A stretch of DNA of 15,108 bases from an uncultured Hungatella sp. (lineage in GTDB: Bacteria > Bacillota > Clostridia > Lachnospirales > Lachnospiraceae), in NCBI GenBank assembly GCA_910585645.1, contig CAJUFP010000108.1, positions 1 through 15,108 of the forward strand, given 5' to 3'. Each line of letters begins with the position of its first letter. Position 1 is the first letter of the stretch. The notes under the pieces were generated by a model, which made no database searches, had not been told where the DNA came from, and saw only the letters and a program-made list of their open reading frames with translations. The translations under genes were made by a program, and so were the position numbers. This document shows positions 7,277 to 13,856 of this stretch, in pieces.

Positions 7277-8617
7277 CTACCGGTTGGCCAGCTCTTCCAT
7301 GATCTCCTCCCAGCCCATGCCCTTGTCCGCCATGAGCACCATCATGTGGTATAAAAAGTCGGCGATCTCATACTTGATCTCCTCCGGGTTTGGGTTCTTG
7401 GCGGCAATGACGATCTCCGTGGCCTCCTCGCCCAGCTTCTTCAAGATCTTATCCAGCCCCTTGTCAAAGAGATAATTGGTGTAGGACCCTTCCTTTGGGT
7501 GTTCCTTCCGGTCCTTGATCACGTCAAATACCTCCTCAAACACGTCCAGAGGATTGGTCTTTTTGTACTCCCGCTCTGTCAGCGTCTTAAAAAAGCAGGA
7601 CCTTGCCCCGGTATGGCAGGCCGCCCCCACCTGACGCACCTTTGCCAGGATAGTGTCATTGTCGCAGTCTAAGCGCAGGGATTTCACATACTGAAAATGG
7701 CCCGAGGTCTCCCCCTTGAGCCACAGGCTCTGACGGCTGCGGCTGTAGTAAGTCATCTTCCCGGTCTTTAAAGTCTCGTCAAACGCCTCCTGGTTCATGT
7801 AGGCAACCATCAGCACTTCCGACGTCTTGTAATCCTGGACCACCACCGGGATCAGGCCCTGGGGGTTTAAGGTAAACTCCTCCCACCCGATCTCGCTCTC
7901 AAACGTATCCACGGCGATCCCCCGCTTTTTCAGCTCCTGCTTCAGGTTCATGCAGTTGCCCTCATACTCCTCGGGAACCGTCAGGATCACCCCCTGGACC
8001 CCGGGGATCCTTAAAAATGACGCCGCAGCCTCGGGGGTGTCCTGGTCGCAGTACACAAACAGAGGTATATGCCGGCGGCCTGACAGGGCCATGCAGATCC
8101 CGTCCCTGGAGGAGACAGGATCCTCCTCCTGTCCTGGCCTGCCCTCCTGCCCCTCACAGCAGTCGTACACAATGGCTCCCGAAGCTCCCAGCTGGCCAAA
8201 TTCCTCCGCCCGCTCCAGATATTGTACTCCGGGAAGCCATACATAGATCTTCTCGCTGCCAAAGCGGCTTGCCCCTTCCTTGATCAGGTCCACATTGTCC
8301 TCATTGGACCCGTCCAGAAATACGGCGCCCGCGCCGGCGTAGAGATACTTTTTAATGTCCTCCAGCCGCCTGATACGCCCCCCTGCAAAGATGGGGATGT
8401 CCACAGCCCTGGCCGCCTCCTTGATCATCAGGATCGTCCGCTCATGGTCCTCGTCCGTGTCCGACAGATCCCGGATCAGAAGGGCGTCCGCCCCGTTGTC
8501 GCTGTAATAGCGGCTTAAAGTCACCACATCATCGCTGAAATACTCCCGGCCCTCATCCAGGATAAGGGCCTGCCCGTCTCTGCACCCAAAACTTGGGATC
8601 AATTTTTTATATTCCAT
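7277..8617 (-). CDS. hisIE: HisIE with N-terminal degenerate HisF-like domain (phosphoribosyl-AMP cyclohydrolase / phosphoribosyl-ATP pyrophosphatase)
   Basis: The 446-aa protein carries out steps 2 and 3 of histidine synthesis. Residues 1 to about 240 form a HisA/HisF-like TIM barrel (KLIPSFGCRDG at the start, FAGGRIR at 80-86). Residues about 245-345 are HisI, with the metal motif D317-C318-D319-N-D321 and zinc ligands C334 and C341. Residues about 358-446 are HisE, with KLGEEATEIVIAAKN (393-407) and EIADFLYH (417-424). The barrel lacks both HisF catalytic aspartates: position 11 is Gly and the D130 equivalent is Pro (P129), so it is probably a non-catalytic domain. I chose the ATG at 8617 because it aligns with HisF N-termini and the GGGAGG site is about 10 bases away; the ATG at 8626 abuts that site. 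It is 18 bp after hisA. Assignment of HisI and HisE is sure; the barrel's role is unknown. Confidence 0.9.
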   Translation of the reverse strand: MEYKKLIPSFGCRDGQALILDEGREYFSDDVVTLSRYYSDNGADALLIRDLSDTDEDHERTILMIKEAARAVDIPIFAGGRIRRLEDIKKYLYAGAGAVFLDGSNEDNVDLIKEGASRFGSEKIYVWLPGVQYLERAEEFGQLGASGAIVYDCCEGQEGRPGQEEDPVSSRDGICMALSGRRHIPLFVYCDQDTPEAAASFLRIPGVQGVILTVPEEYEGNCMNLKQELKKRGIAVDTFESEIGWEEFTLNPQGLIPVVVQDYKTSEVLMVAYMNQEAFDETLKTGKMTYYSRSRQSLWLKGETSGHFQYVKSLRLDCDNDTILAKVRQVGAACHTGARSCFFKTLTEREYKKTNPLDVFEEVFDVIKDRKEHPKEGSYTNYLFDKGLDKILKKLGEEATEIVIAAKNPNPEEIKYEIADFLYHMMVLMADKGMGWEEIMEELANR

Positions 8618-8635
8618 ATCTGCCATTCCTCCCTG

Positions 8636-9355
8636 TCAATCCTCAAAGGCCTTTACCGCCTCCGCAAGATCGATCCTGTTTTCATAAAGGGCCTTTCCGA
8701 TGATGGCCCCCCGGATCCCCTCTTTATGAAGGCGTCTTAGATCCTCCATGGAGGACACCCCTCCTGAGGCGATGATGTCCATGCCTGTGGCCTGTGTCAG
8801 AGCTTTGGTGGCCTCCACATTAGGGCCTGACAGCATGCCGTCCCTGGAGATATCCGTGTACACTACATGGAGGATCCCCAGTTTCTTCATCTGCATACAA
8901 AGATCTTCGGCCCGCTTCTCGCTGACCTGTCCCCAGCCTTCCACTGCCACCATGCCGTCCTTCGCGTCGATCCCTGCCACAATCCTCTCAGCGCCAAGCT
9001 CCTCCACCAGCCGCCCCGCAAACCCCGGCTCCCGCGCGGCCCTGGTGCCGATGATGACACGGCTGACCCCCAGATCCAGCATGTTCTTCGCAGCCTCCAG
9101 GCTTCGGATGCCCCCGCCGATCTGCACCGGAACATCCACCGCCTTCACCACGGCCCGGATGGCCTTCTCGTTGACCGATCTGCCGGCCAAAGCGCCGTCT
9201 AAATCCACCAGATGGAGAAACGCAGCCCCCTTTGAGACCCAAAGTTTCGCCATGTCCGCCGGGCTGTCTGAGTACACCTTTACCTTGTCAAAAAGTCCCT
9301 GGGTCAGACGGACGCACGCTCCGCCCTTCATGTCAATAGCCGGATATAACCGCAT
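8636..9355 (-). CDS. hisA: HisA, phosphoribosylformimino-5-aminoimidazole carboxamide ribotide isomerase
   Basis: The 239-aa TIM barrel isomerises ProFAR to PRFAR, the fourth step of histidine synthesis. The catalytic pair is present: D8 in YPAIDMKGG and D130 in GIDAKDG. The phosphate-binding loops (QIGGGIRS at 78-85, IASGGVSS about 195-202) and the YTDISRDGMLSG segment (166-177) are canonical. Length is typical (about 240). The ATG at 9355 has AGAGGGA six bases upstream. It is followed after 18 bp by the HisIE fusion and sits 40 bp after dus, so these are very likely co-transcribed. No other his gene (hisG, D, C, B, H or a true hisF) is in the window, so the pathway must be completed elsewhere. 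Confidence 0.97.
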   Translation of the reverse strand: MRLYPAIDMKGGACVRLTQGLFDKVKVYSDSPADMAKLWVSKGAAFLHLVDLDGALAGRSVNEKAIRAVVKAVDVPVQIGGGIRSLEAAKNMLDLGVSRVIIGTRAAREPGFAGRLVEELGAERIVAGIDAKDGMVAVEGWGQVSEKRAEDLCMQMKKLGILHVVYTDISRDGMLSGPNVEATKALTQATGMDIIASGGVSSMEDLRRLHKEGIRGAIIGKALYENRIDLAEAVKAFED

Positions 9356-9395
9356 AAAAATCCCTCTTTTCTTATGATAAGACTCTATGATAACA

Positions 9396-10370
9396 CTACT
9401 TTGAAATAGCGCCGTGGTAATTTCCGCCTGGATCCACCTGGCACTCCCGAAATATGTCTGCCACGGCTGCCAGGTACTCCTCCATCTGCCTGGCTTTCTT
9501 GATGCGCTTTCCAGGCTTTTGGCTGTCTTTGAAGGCGTAGATCAGGTAGCACCAAACCTCCTTCATCTTAAGGAGCACCACCTTTGGCCCTGCCTCCCTG
9601 AGATAGACCCTGCAGTTGGCCTCGTAGAGGCAGTCGTGAAACTGCCTTAACCGCTCCTTTGCCTTGTCCGGGTCCTTTTCCCCGGATAAAAGCCCAGGGT
9701 ATGCCACGATCCCCCGACCCATCATCACGGCCGCAAGACCGTCAAATCTGCCTTCCATGTTCTCGATATCCGCTTTTTGAAACAGATCCCCGTTGTAGCA
9801 CACCGGATTTTTGCTGCGCCCAAAAGCTTGTCCAAAAGCGTCCATGCGGGCCGTATTTTTATAGTAATCCTCCCTGACCCGAGGGTGGATGATCAATTCT
9901 TCCATGTGATATTTATTGTAAATGTCCAGAAGTGGCCCAAACTCTTCCGGGTCCTTCATCCCCAGCCTGGTCTTGACGGAGATCTTCATGTCAAGTTCCG
10001 AAAAGATCTGGTACAGGCACTGGTCCACCTTCTCCGGATATGCCAGAAATCCGGAGCCCCGCCCTTTTGACACCACGGTCCCGGACGGGCATCCAAGGTT
10101 TAGGTTGACCTCCCCGTAGCCCATGGACTTTAAGGTCCTGGCTGTCCTGATAAAGTCCTTCCCGCTGTTTGTCAGAATCTGGGGCACTGTGTACATGCCC
10201 TGGTTGTTTTCCGGATCTAAATCCCGCCTTTCCCTGGGCCCCAGTTTCCCCGTCTGGTTGGGGGAGACAAAGGGGGCGAAATATTTATCCATTCCTCCAA
10301 AACAGCGATGGTACACACCTCGAAACACATAGCCTGTGATCCCCTCCATGGGGGCCAGGTACCGCCTCAT
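9396..10370 (-). CDS. tRNA-dihydrouridine synthase family protein
   Basis: The 324-aa FMN-dependent TIM-barrel enzyme reduces uridine to dihydrouridine in the tRNA D-loop. It begins with the usual LAPMEGITG (5-13). The catalytic cysteine is C94 in NLNLGCPSG. FMN/substrate residues are K133 in SVKTRLGM, H162 in IIHPRVRE and N193 in CYNGDL, followed by MGRGIVAYPGLL near 230. The C-terminal helical domain (about 240-324) is present. I cannot say which Dus subgroup it belongs to, so no symbol is given. The start at 10370 overlaps the ybaK stop as ATGA, with GGTGGAG upstream, which implies translational coupling. Both neighbours act on tRNA, so a tRNA maintenance pair at the head of the operon makes sense. 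Confidence 0.92.
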   Translation of the reverse strand: MRRYLAPMEGITGYVFRGVYHRCFGGMDKYFAPFVSPNQTGKLGPRERRDLDPENNQGMYTVPQILTNSGKDFIRTARTLKSMGYGEVNLNLGCPSGTVVSKGRGSGFLAYPEKVDQCLYQIFSELDMKISVKTRLGMKDPEEFGPLLDIYNKYHMEELIIHPRVREDYYKNTARMDAFGQAFGRSKNPVCYNGDLFQKADIENMEGRFDGLAAVMMGRGIVAYPGLLSGEKDPDKAKERLRQFHDCLYEANCRVYLREAGPKVVLLKMKEVWCYLIYAFKDSQKPGKRIKKARQMEEYLAAVADIFRECQVDPGGNYHGAISK

Positions 10371-10846
10371 GGCTCCACCGTCAGGTCTGCCGTGCGGTAA
10401 GGGACGATCTTTTCTAAGTCCCCGGGCGCCATCTCCACCTGACAGCCGATCCTGCCGCCGCTAAAGCAGAAGGTCTCCCACGCAAGAACGCTCTCGTCTA
10501 TAGTGGTCAAAAAGAGCTTTTTCATGCCAATGGGGGAACAGCCGCCGTGAATGTACCCGGTCAGAGGCAGCAGATCTTTGGCCTTTATCATGTCAATGGA
10601 CTTCTCCCCCACTGCTCTGGCCGCCTTCTTAAGGTCCAGCTCCTTTGCCACCGGTATGACAAACACGTAGTTTTTCCCGCTCTTTGCCTGGGTCACCAGG
10701 GTCTTGAACACCCTTTTTTCATCCTGCCCCAAAATCCGGGCCACCTCCACCCCGGAAAGGGCCTCCCGGGTTTGATAAAAATGGCTCTTGTAAGGCAGCT
10801 TCTTCTTATCCAGAAGACGCGTCACATTGGTCTTCTCCTCTGTCAT
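10367..10846 (-). CDS. ybaK: YbaK/EbsC-family Cys-tRNA(Pro) deacylase
   Basis: The 159-aa single-domain protein hydrolyses mischarged Cys-tRNA(Pro) in trans, preventing Cys-for-Pro errors in translation. Family landmarks are the lysine of VFKTLV (K48, equivalent to the essential Lys of H. influenzae YbaK), the GYIHGGCSPIG loop (97-107), and FSGGRIGCQVEMAPGDL near the C-terminus (128-144). Length matches the family (about 155-160). The ATG at 10846 (MTEEKTN) is preferred because GAGGGTG lies seven bases upstream, whereas for the ATG at 10852 it would be only one base away. It is the first gene of the operon, about 50 nt downstream of the predicted start of transcription, and overlaps dus by four bases. 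Confidence 0.93.
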   Translation of the reverse strand: MTEEKTNVTRLLDKKKLPYKSHFYQTREALSGVEVARILGQDEKRVFKTLVTQAKSGKNYVFVIPVAKELDLKKAARAVGEKSIDMIKAKDLLPLTGYIHGGCSPIGMKKLFLTTIDESVLAWETFCFSGGRIGCQVEMAPGDLEKIVPYRTADLTVEP

Positions 10847-10902
10847 AGGCATTCACCCTCTCTCCCTTGCGCGAAATCTTTCCATCTGATCTTGACACGT
10901 CT

Positions 10903-10930
10903 ATTTTATCGTATTTTCCACATTTGTCAA
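10903..10930 (-). promoter_or_regulatory. SigA-type promoter of the ybaK-dus-hisA-hisIE-pepT operon
   Basis: On the minus strand a perfect TTGACA (10925-10930) and TAAAAT (10903-10908) are separated by 16 bp. The predicted start is near 10896, leaving about 50 nt before the ybaK ATG. The -35 box begins two bases past the upstream hairpin, inside what would be its U-tract region. No T-box, riboswitch or attenuator structure is evident in the short leader. Confidence 0.7.
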
Positions 10931-10932
10931 TA

Positions 10933-10961
10933 AGGGAGCGGACCTGAAAGGTCCGCTCCCT
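10933..10961 (-). terminator. Intrinsic terminator of the flavin reductase gene
   Basis: A perfect 13-bp GC-rich stem, AGGGAGCGGACCT (10933-10945) with AGGTCCGCTCCCT (10949-10961), closes a 3-nt loop. On the minus strand it is followed by TTATT, a short and imperfect U-run that merges into the next promoter's TTGACA. It lies 55 bp after the stop of the FAD protein gene. On the plus strand the stem is followed by AAACC, so it is unlikely to work in that direction. Confidence 0.75.
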
Positions 10962-11016
10962 AAACCGGAACATTAAGTTCGTCATATTGATGTCCTTGCT
11001 CACAAAACAATAGTCC

Positions 11017-12822
11017 TTATACTCTATGAGCCGCGTTTTTTCCAGCCAGACGTCCAAAAGTCACGCTACGCCCCGCCGCGGCTCCGGCCAGAAGGTTGGG
11101 GTAGCTGGTGGCAAAATATCCGCCGGAACAGTCTCCGGCCACATACAGCCCCTCTATAGGCTTTCCCTCCGGTGTCACGGCGTTCATGTTCGTGTCGATC
11201 CGGATGCCGTCCAGAGTGCAGATAAAGTATCCTCCGCTTAAGCGAACTCCCTCAAAAGGAGCTTTCCGCATCTGGGACAGGCGGTAAGCCTCCTTGCCAA
11301 AGTCCTCGTCCTTCTGCATGTCATAAAGTTCATTGTACCGGTCCACAGTCGCCTTGAAATTTTCCGCGGGAAGCCCCAGCTTTTCTGCCAGCTCCTGGAT
11401 GGTGTCCGCAGTGACCACGTACCCGTCCTGGCGATATTGGGTCATAAATTCCCCCTCGTTAAATTCCAGGGGCCACACAGCTTCCGCGCCATTGGCGTGG
11501 GGGAACATGCGGCTGCAGCCGTGGCTGTCAAACCGCTCCATGTCCGCAATATAGTCAGCGTCCCAGACCATGGCGTAGGTCATGCCGGGCAGGTTGAATG
11601 CATCGTGAAGGATATGATCATAGCACCCGCTCTCATTGGTAAAACGGTTCCCCTCCAGATCCACTTTTAAAAACGGCTGGGATCCCATCCAGAACAATAC
11701 GCCCCTGGTCTCACACCCCACCTGGTTCGGCATGATCCCCCCGCGGTCAAATAACATGCTGGCGTGAGTCTCGTCCATAGCCGCGCCGGCCCACAGACAA
11801 GCCTTGATGCCGTCCCCCTGGCTGCCCGGATAGGAATAATTGATGTTGATCATCTTCGTGGTCTCCGGCTGCAGAGCCCCAAGCATCTCCTTGTTTAAGC
11901 TGTAACCACCGCTGCAGACAATGACGCCCTTGGAAGCGTTGTAGCGGACAAATCCCCCTTCCACGGAGGCGTAGAGGCCGGTGACTGTATCCCCCTCCTT
12001 GATCAGTTCCACCATGGCGGTGTCATAGTGGATCTCCAGGCCCAGCCCTGCGGCATACTCTTTCACCACCTTGGAGGTAACGCCTTCCTCTCCTCCGGTG
12101 GCGCTCATCTGCACGGAATGGCCCACATCATAGACAGGATAGCGGACATCTCTGGAGTGGTCGTCCACCTCATGGAGAAAAGGTATGCCGGCTTTTTCCA
12201 AAAGATCCGCGTACCAGTCAATGGCCTCCCCGGAATGGTCCGCCCAGACCTTGTACAGTCTCTGGTCCCCGTAGCCGTTGCTCTGGCGGTACAGCTCCGT
12301 GATCACATCGAATTTGTCCGGGTTATCGTTGTTGGCGATCTGCTGCTTGCTGCCTATGGCGCCCAAAGTATCCCGGATGCCGGAACCGCCGAAAGCCTCG
12401 CCGAATTTTTCGATGAGAATGGTCTTGGCGCCCTCCTCCACGGCGGCGCAGGCGGCAAACAGACCGGCAGTGCCGCTGCCTACTACCAGGACTTCTGTGT
12501 CATAGGTTTTTATCACCTGGCTCTCTTCAATGACCGGAGCTTCCCCCAGCCAGCCGCTGCCAAAAACGTACCCCTGGCTGCTTTCAGTCTCCTCTGCCTT
12601 TGTCTCGTCAGCCGGTGAAGCTGATGTCTCCAAAGCCTCGGTCTGGGCCGCGGCGCTCTCTGTCTCTGTTTCCTGGGTTGCGGCTTGTGTTGTGCCCGTA
12701 TCCCCGGCCTGTGAACCACAGGCCCCTAAAATGCCAGCCGCTGCCATACTCAAAGCCCCTGCGGCCGTCCCTCTCAGAAAATCTCTTCGGGAAATCTCTT
12801 TTTTCTTCATTGTTTTCTTCAT
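11017..12822 (-). CDS. Tat-exported FAD-dependent lipoprotein, fumarate reductase/succinate dehydrogenase flavoprotein fold (FAD_binding_2)
   Basis: This 601-aa predicted extracytoplasmic flavoprotein starts with a twin-arginine signal (SRRDFLRG, 11-18), a hydrophobic stretch and the lipobox LGAC with C35 as likely lipidation site. A Thr/Glu/Ala/Ser-rich tether follows (about 41-83). The FAD dinucleotide fold is at 110-140 (VVGSGTAG, then E138 for the ribose), and the C-terminal FAD motif GLYVAGDCSGG is at 558-568. No FMN-binding or heme domain is present, so the electron donor is unknown. By eye, the substrate residues of Shewanella fumarate reductase are replaced: Arg402 by Y401, His504 by I534 and Arg544 by L577. 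It is thus probably not a fumarate reductase; related folds reduce urocanate, cinnamates or ketosteroids. Start at 12822 with GGGAGGGAG upstream. It is divergent from a LysR gene. Confidence 0.87.
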   Translation of the reverse strand: MKKTMKKKEISRRDFLRGTAAGALSMAAAGILGACGSQAGDTGTTQAATQETETESAAAQTEALETSASPADETKAEETESSQGYVFGSGWLGEAPVIEESQVIKTYDTEVLVVGSGTAGLFAACAAVEEGAKTILIEKFGEAFGGSGIRDTLGAIGSKQQIANNDNPDKFDVITELYRQSNGYGDQRLYKVWADHSGEAIDWYADLLEKAGIPFLHEVDDHSRDVRYPVYDVGHSVQMSATGGEEGVTSKVVKEYAAGLGLEIHYDTAMVELIKEGDTVTGLYASVEGGFVRYNASKGVIVCSGGYSLNKEMLGALQPETTKMININYSYPGSQGDGIKACLWAGAAMDETHASMLFDRGGIMPNQVGCETRGVLFWMGSQPFLKVDLEGNRFTNESGCYDHILHDAFNLPGMTYAMVWDADYIADMERFDSHGCSRMFPHANGAEAVWPLEFNEGEFMTQYRQDGYVVTADTIQELAEKLGLPAENFKATVDRYNELYDMQKDEDFGKEAYRLSQMRKAPFEGVRLSGGYFICTLDGIRIDTNMNAVTPEGKPIEGLYVAGDCSGGYFATSYPNLLAGAAAGRSVTFGRLAGKNAAHRV

Positions 12823-12841
12823 TGTGCTCCCTCCCCTGATT

Positions 12842-12858
12842 TGTATCGATATTTTACA
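12842..12858. promoter_or_regulatory. Candidate LysR-type operator (T-N11-A dyad)
   Basis: TGTA (12842-12845) and TACA (12855-12858) form an inverted repeat around 9 bp and fit the T-N11-A rule of LysR sites. TTTACAG also occurs twice, at 12853-12859 and 12875-12881, exactly 22 bp apart (about two helical turns), the second covering the -35 of the LysR promoter. It lies in the 127-bp divergent region between the reductase and the LysR gene. The sequence pattern is seen; binding is inferred. Confidence 0.35.
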
Positions 12859-12874
12859 GCCTTATCTTACCATC

Positions 12875-12903
12875 TTTACAGGATCGCAAAAAGTAGATAT
12901 AAT
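12875..12903 (+). promoter_or_regulatory. SigA-type promoter of the LysR gene
   Basis: TTTACA (12875-12880) and a perfect TATAAT (12898-12903) are separated by 17 bp on the plus strand. Transcription should start near 12910, about 40 nt before the ATG. No equally good promoter is visible on the minus strand for the reductase, which fits activation by a regulator (inference). Confidence 0.7.
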
Positions 12904-12949
12904 CAGTACATAAACGCAAGAAAAACCTGCATTTTACATAAGGAGGACC

Positions 12950-13849
12950 ATGGACATCACGCAACTTCGCTATTTTCTCGCCACGGCGGAAACTCTCAAT
13001 TACACAAAAGCGGCCAAACAGCTGTATATCTCCCGTCAGGCTCTCCGCCAGGCCCTGTCGGTCCTGGAACATGAATTTGAAACTCCCTTGTTTATAAACC
13101 GCCGCAACAAGCTGTCCCTGACCGCGGCAGGGGAATACCTGCGGACGGCGGGGACGGAGGCAGTGGAAAGCTTTGACAGGGCCTGTCAGGGGATGAAGCG
13201 TTTTACTGCACAGGAGACAGTTCTCACCCTGGCCCTGTCAAAAAGCTTATTTCCTTTTATGATCCCGGACCTGGACCAGCTTTTAAAACGGCTCCAGGCC
13301 AGGTATCCGGCCTTCTGCTTAAAGGTCCTGCCCATGTCCAACGACGAAGCTATAGAGACCGTGAACCTTGGACAGGCTGACTGGGGCCTTATCATCCAGA
13401 TGCCCTGCTCCCGCCCCGGACTCACCATGGAGGTTCTGACCTCCTATGACGCTGTCATCAGCTGTCAGGAGTGTGAGCTTTTGCCCCCGGGACCGATGGG
13501 CCCAAAGGACCTGGAAGGAAAGCTGTGTATTGGCATGGGCAGCCTTGAAAAGACCTTGCGCCCTTTTTACGATGCCTGCCTAAAGGAGGGCGTTCAATTA
13601 TGGTTCGAGGTAGTTCCCGACACCATCGACGCGTTTTACCAGATGGTCCACAACCACGTCTTTGTTTTTGACATCCTGAAAGAGGACACCCCTTTCTATG
13701 AACAGGGAGAGTTTCGCAGACTGGAGGGATACTCCTGGGAGGTGGGGCTTCTTCGCCGGGAAACTTCCGGCCAGAAGGAGGCAAAACTGCTGTTTGGCCG
13801 CTTTTTTAAGGAGGAATTTGACAGGCTGAGAGCAGAAAAGCAGGCCTAA
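12950..13849 (+). CDS. LysR-family transcriptional regulator
   Basis: The 299-aa protein has an N-terminal winged HTH (about 1-60; AAKQLYISRQALRQALSVLEHEFETPLF at 21-48 shows the helix-turn-helix, with Gln/Arg-rich recognition helix) and the wing LSLTAAGEYL, then a linker helix and a two-lobed effector-binding domain (about 90-295). The ligand cannot be deduced. The ATG at 12950 has AAGGAGG three bases upstream, a strong but close site; no other start fits. It is transcribed divergently from the Tat flavoprotein, the classical arrangement for a LysR protein controlling its neighbour, and converges with an MFS transporter. Its likely role is to induce the reductase (and perhaps the transporter) in response to their substrate. 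Confidence 0.93.
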   Translation: MDITQLRYFLATAETLNYTKAAKQLYISRQALRQALSVLEHEFETPLFINRRNKLSLTAAGEYLRTAGTEAVESFDRACQGMKRFTAQETVLTLALSKSLFPFMIPDLDQLLKRLQARYPAFCLKVLPMSNDEAIETVNLGQADWGLIIQMPCSRPGLTMEVLTSYDAVISCQECELLPPGPMGPKDLEGKLCIGMGSLEKTLRPFYDACLKEGVQLWFEVVPDTIDAFYQMVHNHVFVFDILKEDTPFYEQGEFRRLEGYSWEVGLLRRETSGQKEAKLLFGRFFKEEFDRLRAEKQA

Positions 13850-13856
13850 GCCTGCT
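13839..13856. terminator. Bidirectional hairpin at the LysR/MFS convergent stops
   Basis: AGCAGGC (13839-13845) pairs with GCCTGCT (13850-13856) around the loop CTAA, which holds both stop codons (TAA on plus, TAG on minus). On the minus strand the stem is followed by TTTCTGC (TTTT counting the last stem base), on the plus strand by CTTTCCC. The U-runs are short, so termination strength is uncertain. Confidence 0.6.

Noticed and set aside
8748..9377. A 209-codon plus-strand frame opposite hisA
   Set aside because: It is fully antisense to an unambiguous hisA and its translation is Ser/Pro/Ala-rich without family features.
10806..11057. An 83-codon minus-strand frame starting inside the reductase gene and ending in ybaK
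   Set aside because: It spans a terminator and a promoter, overlaps two well-supported genes out of frame, and resembles no family I recognise.
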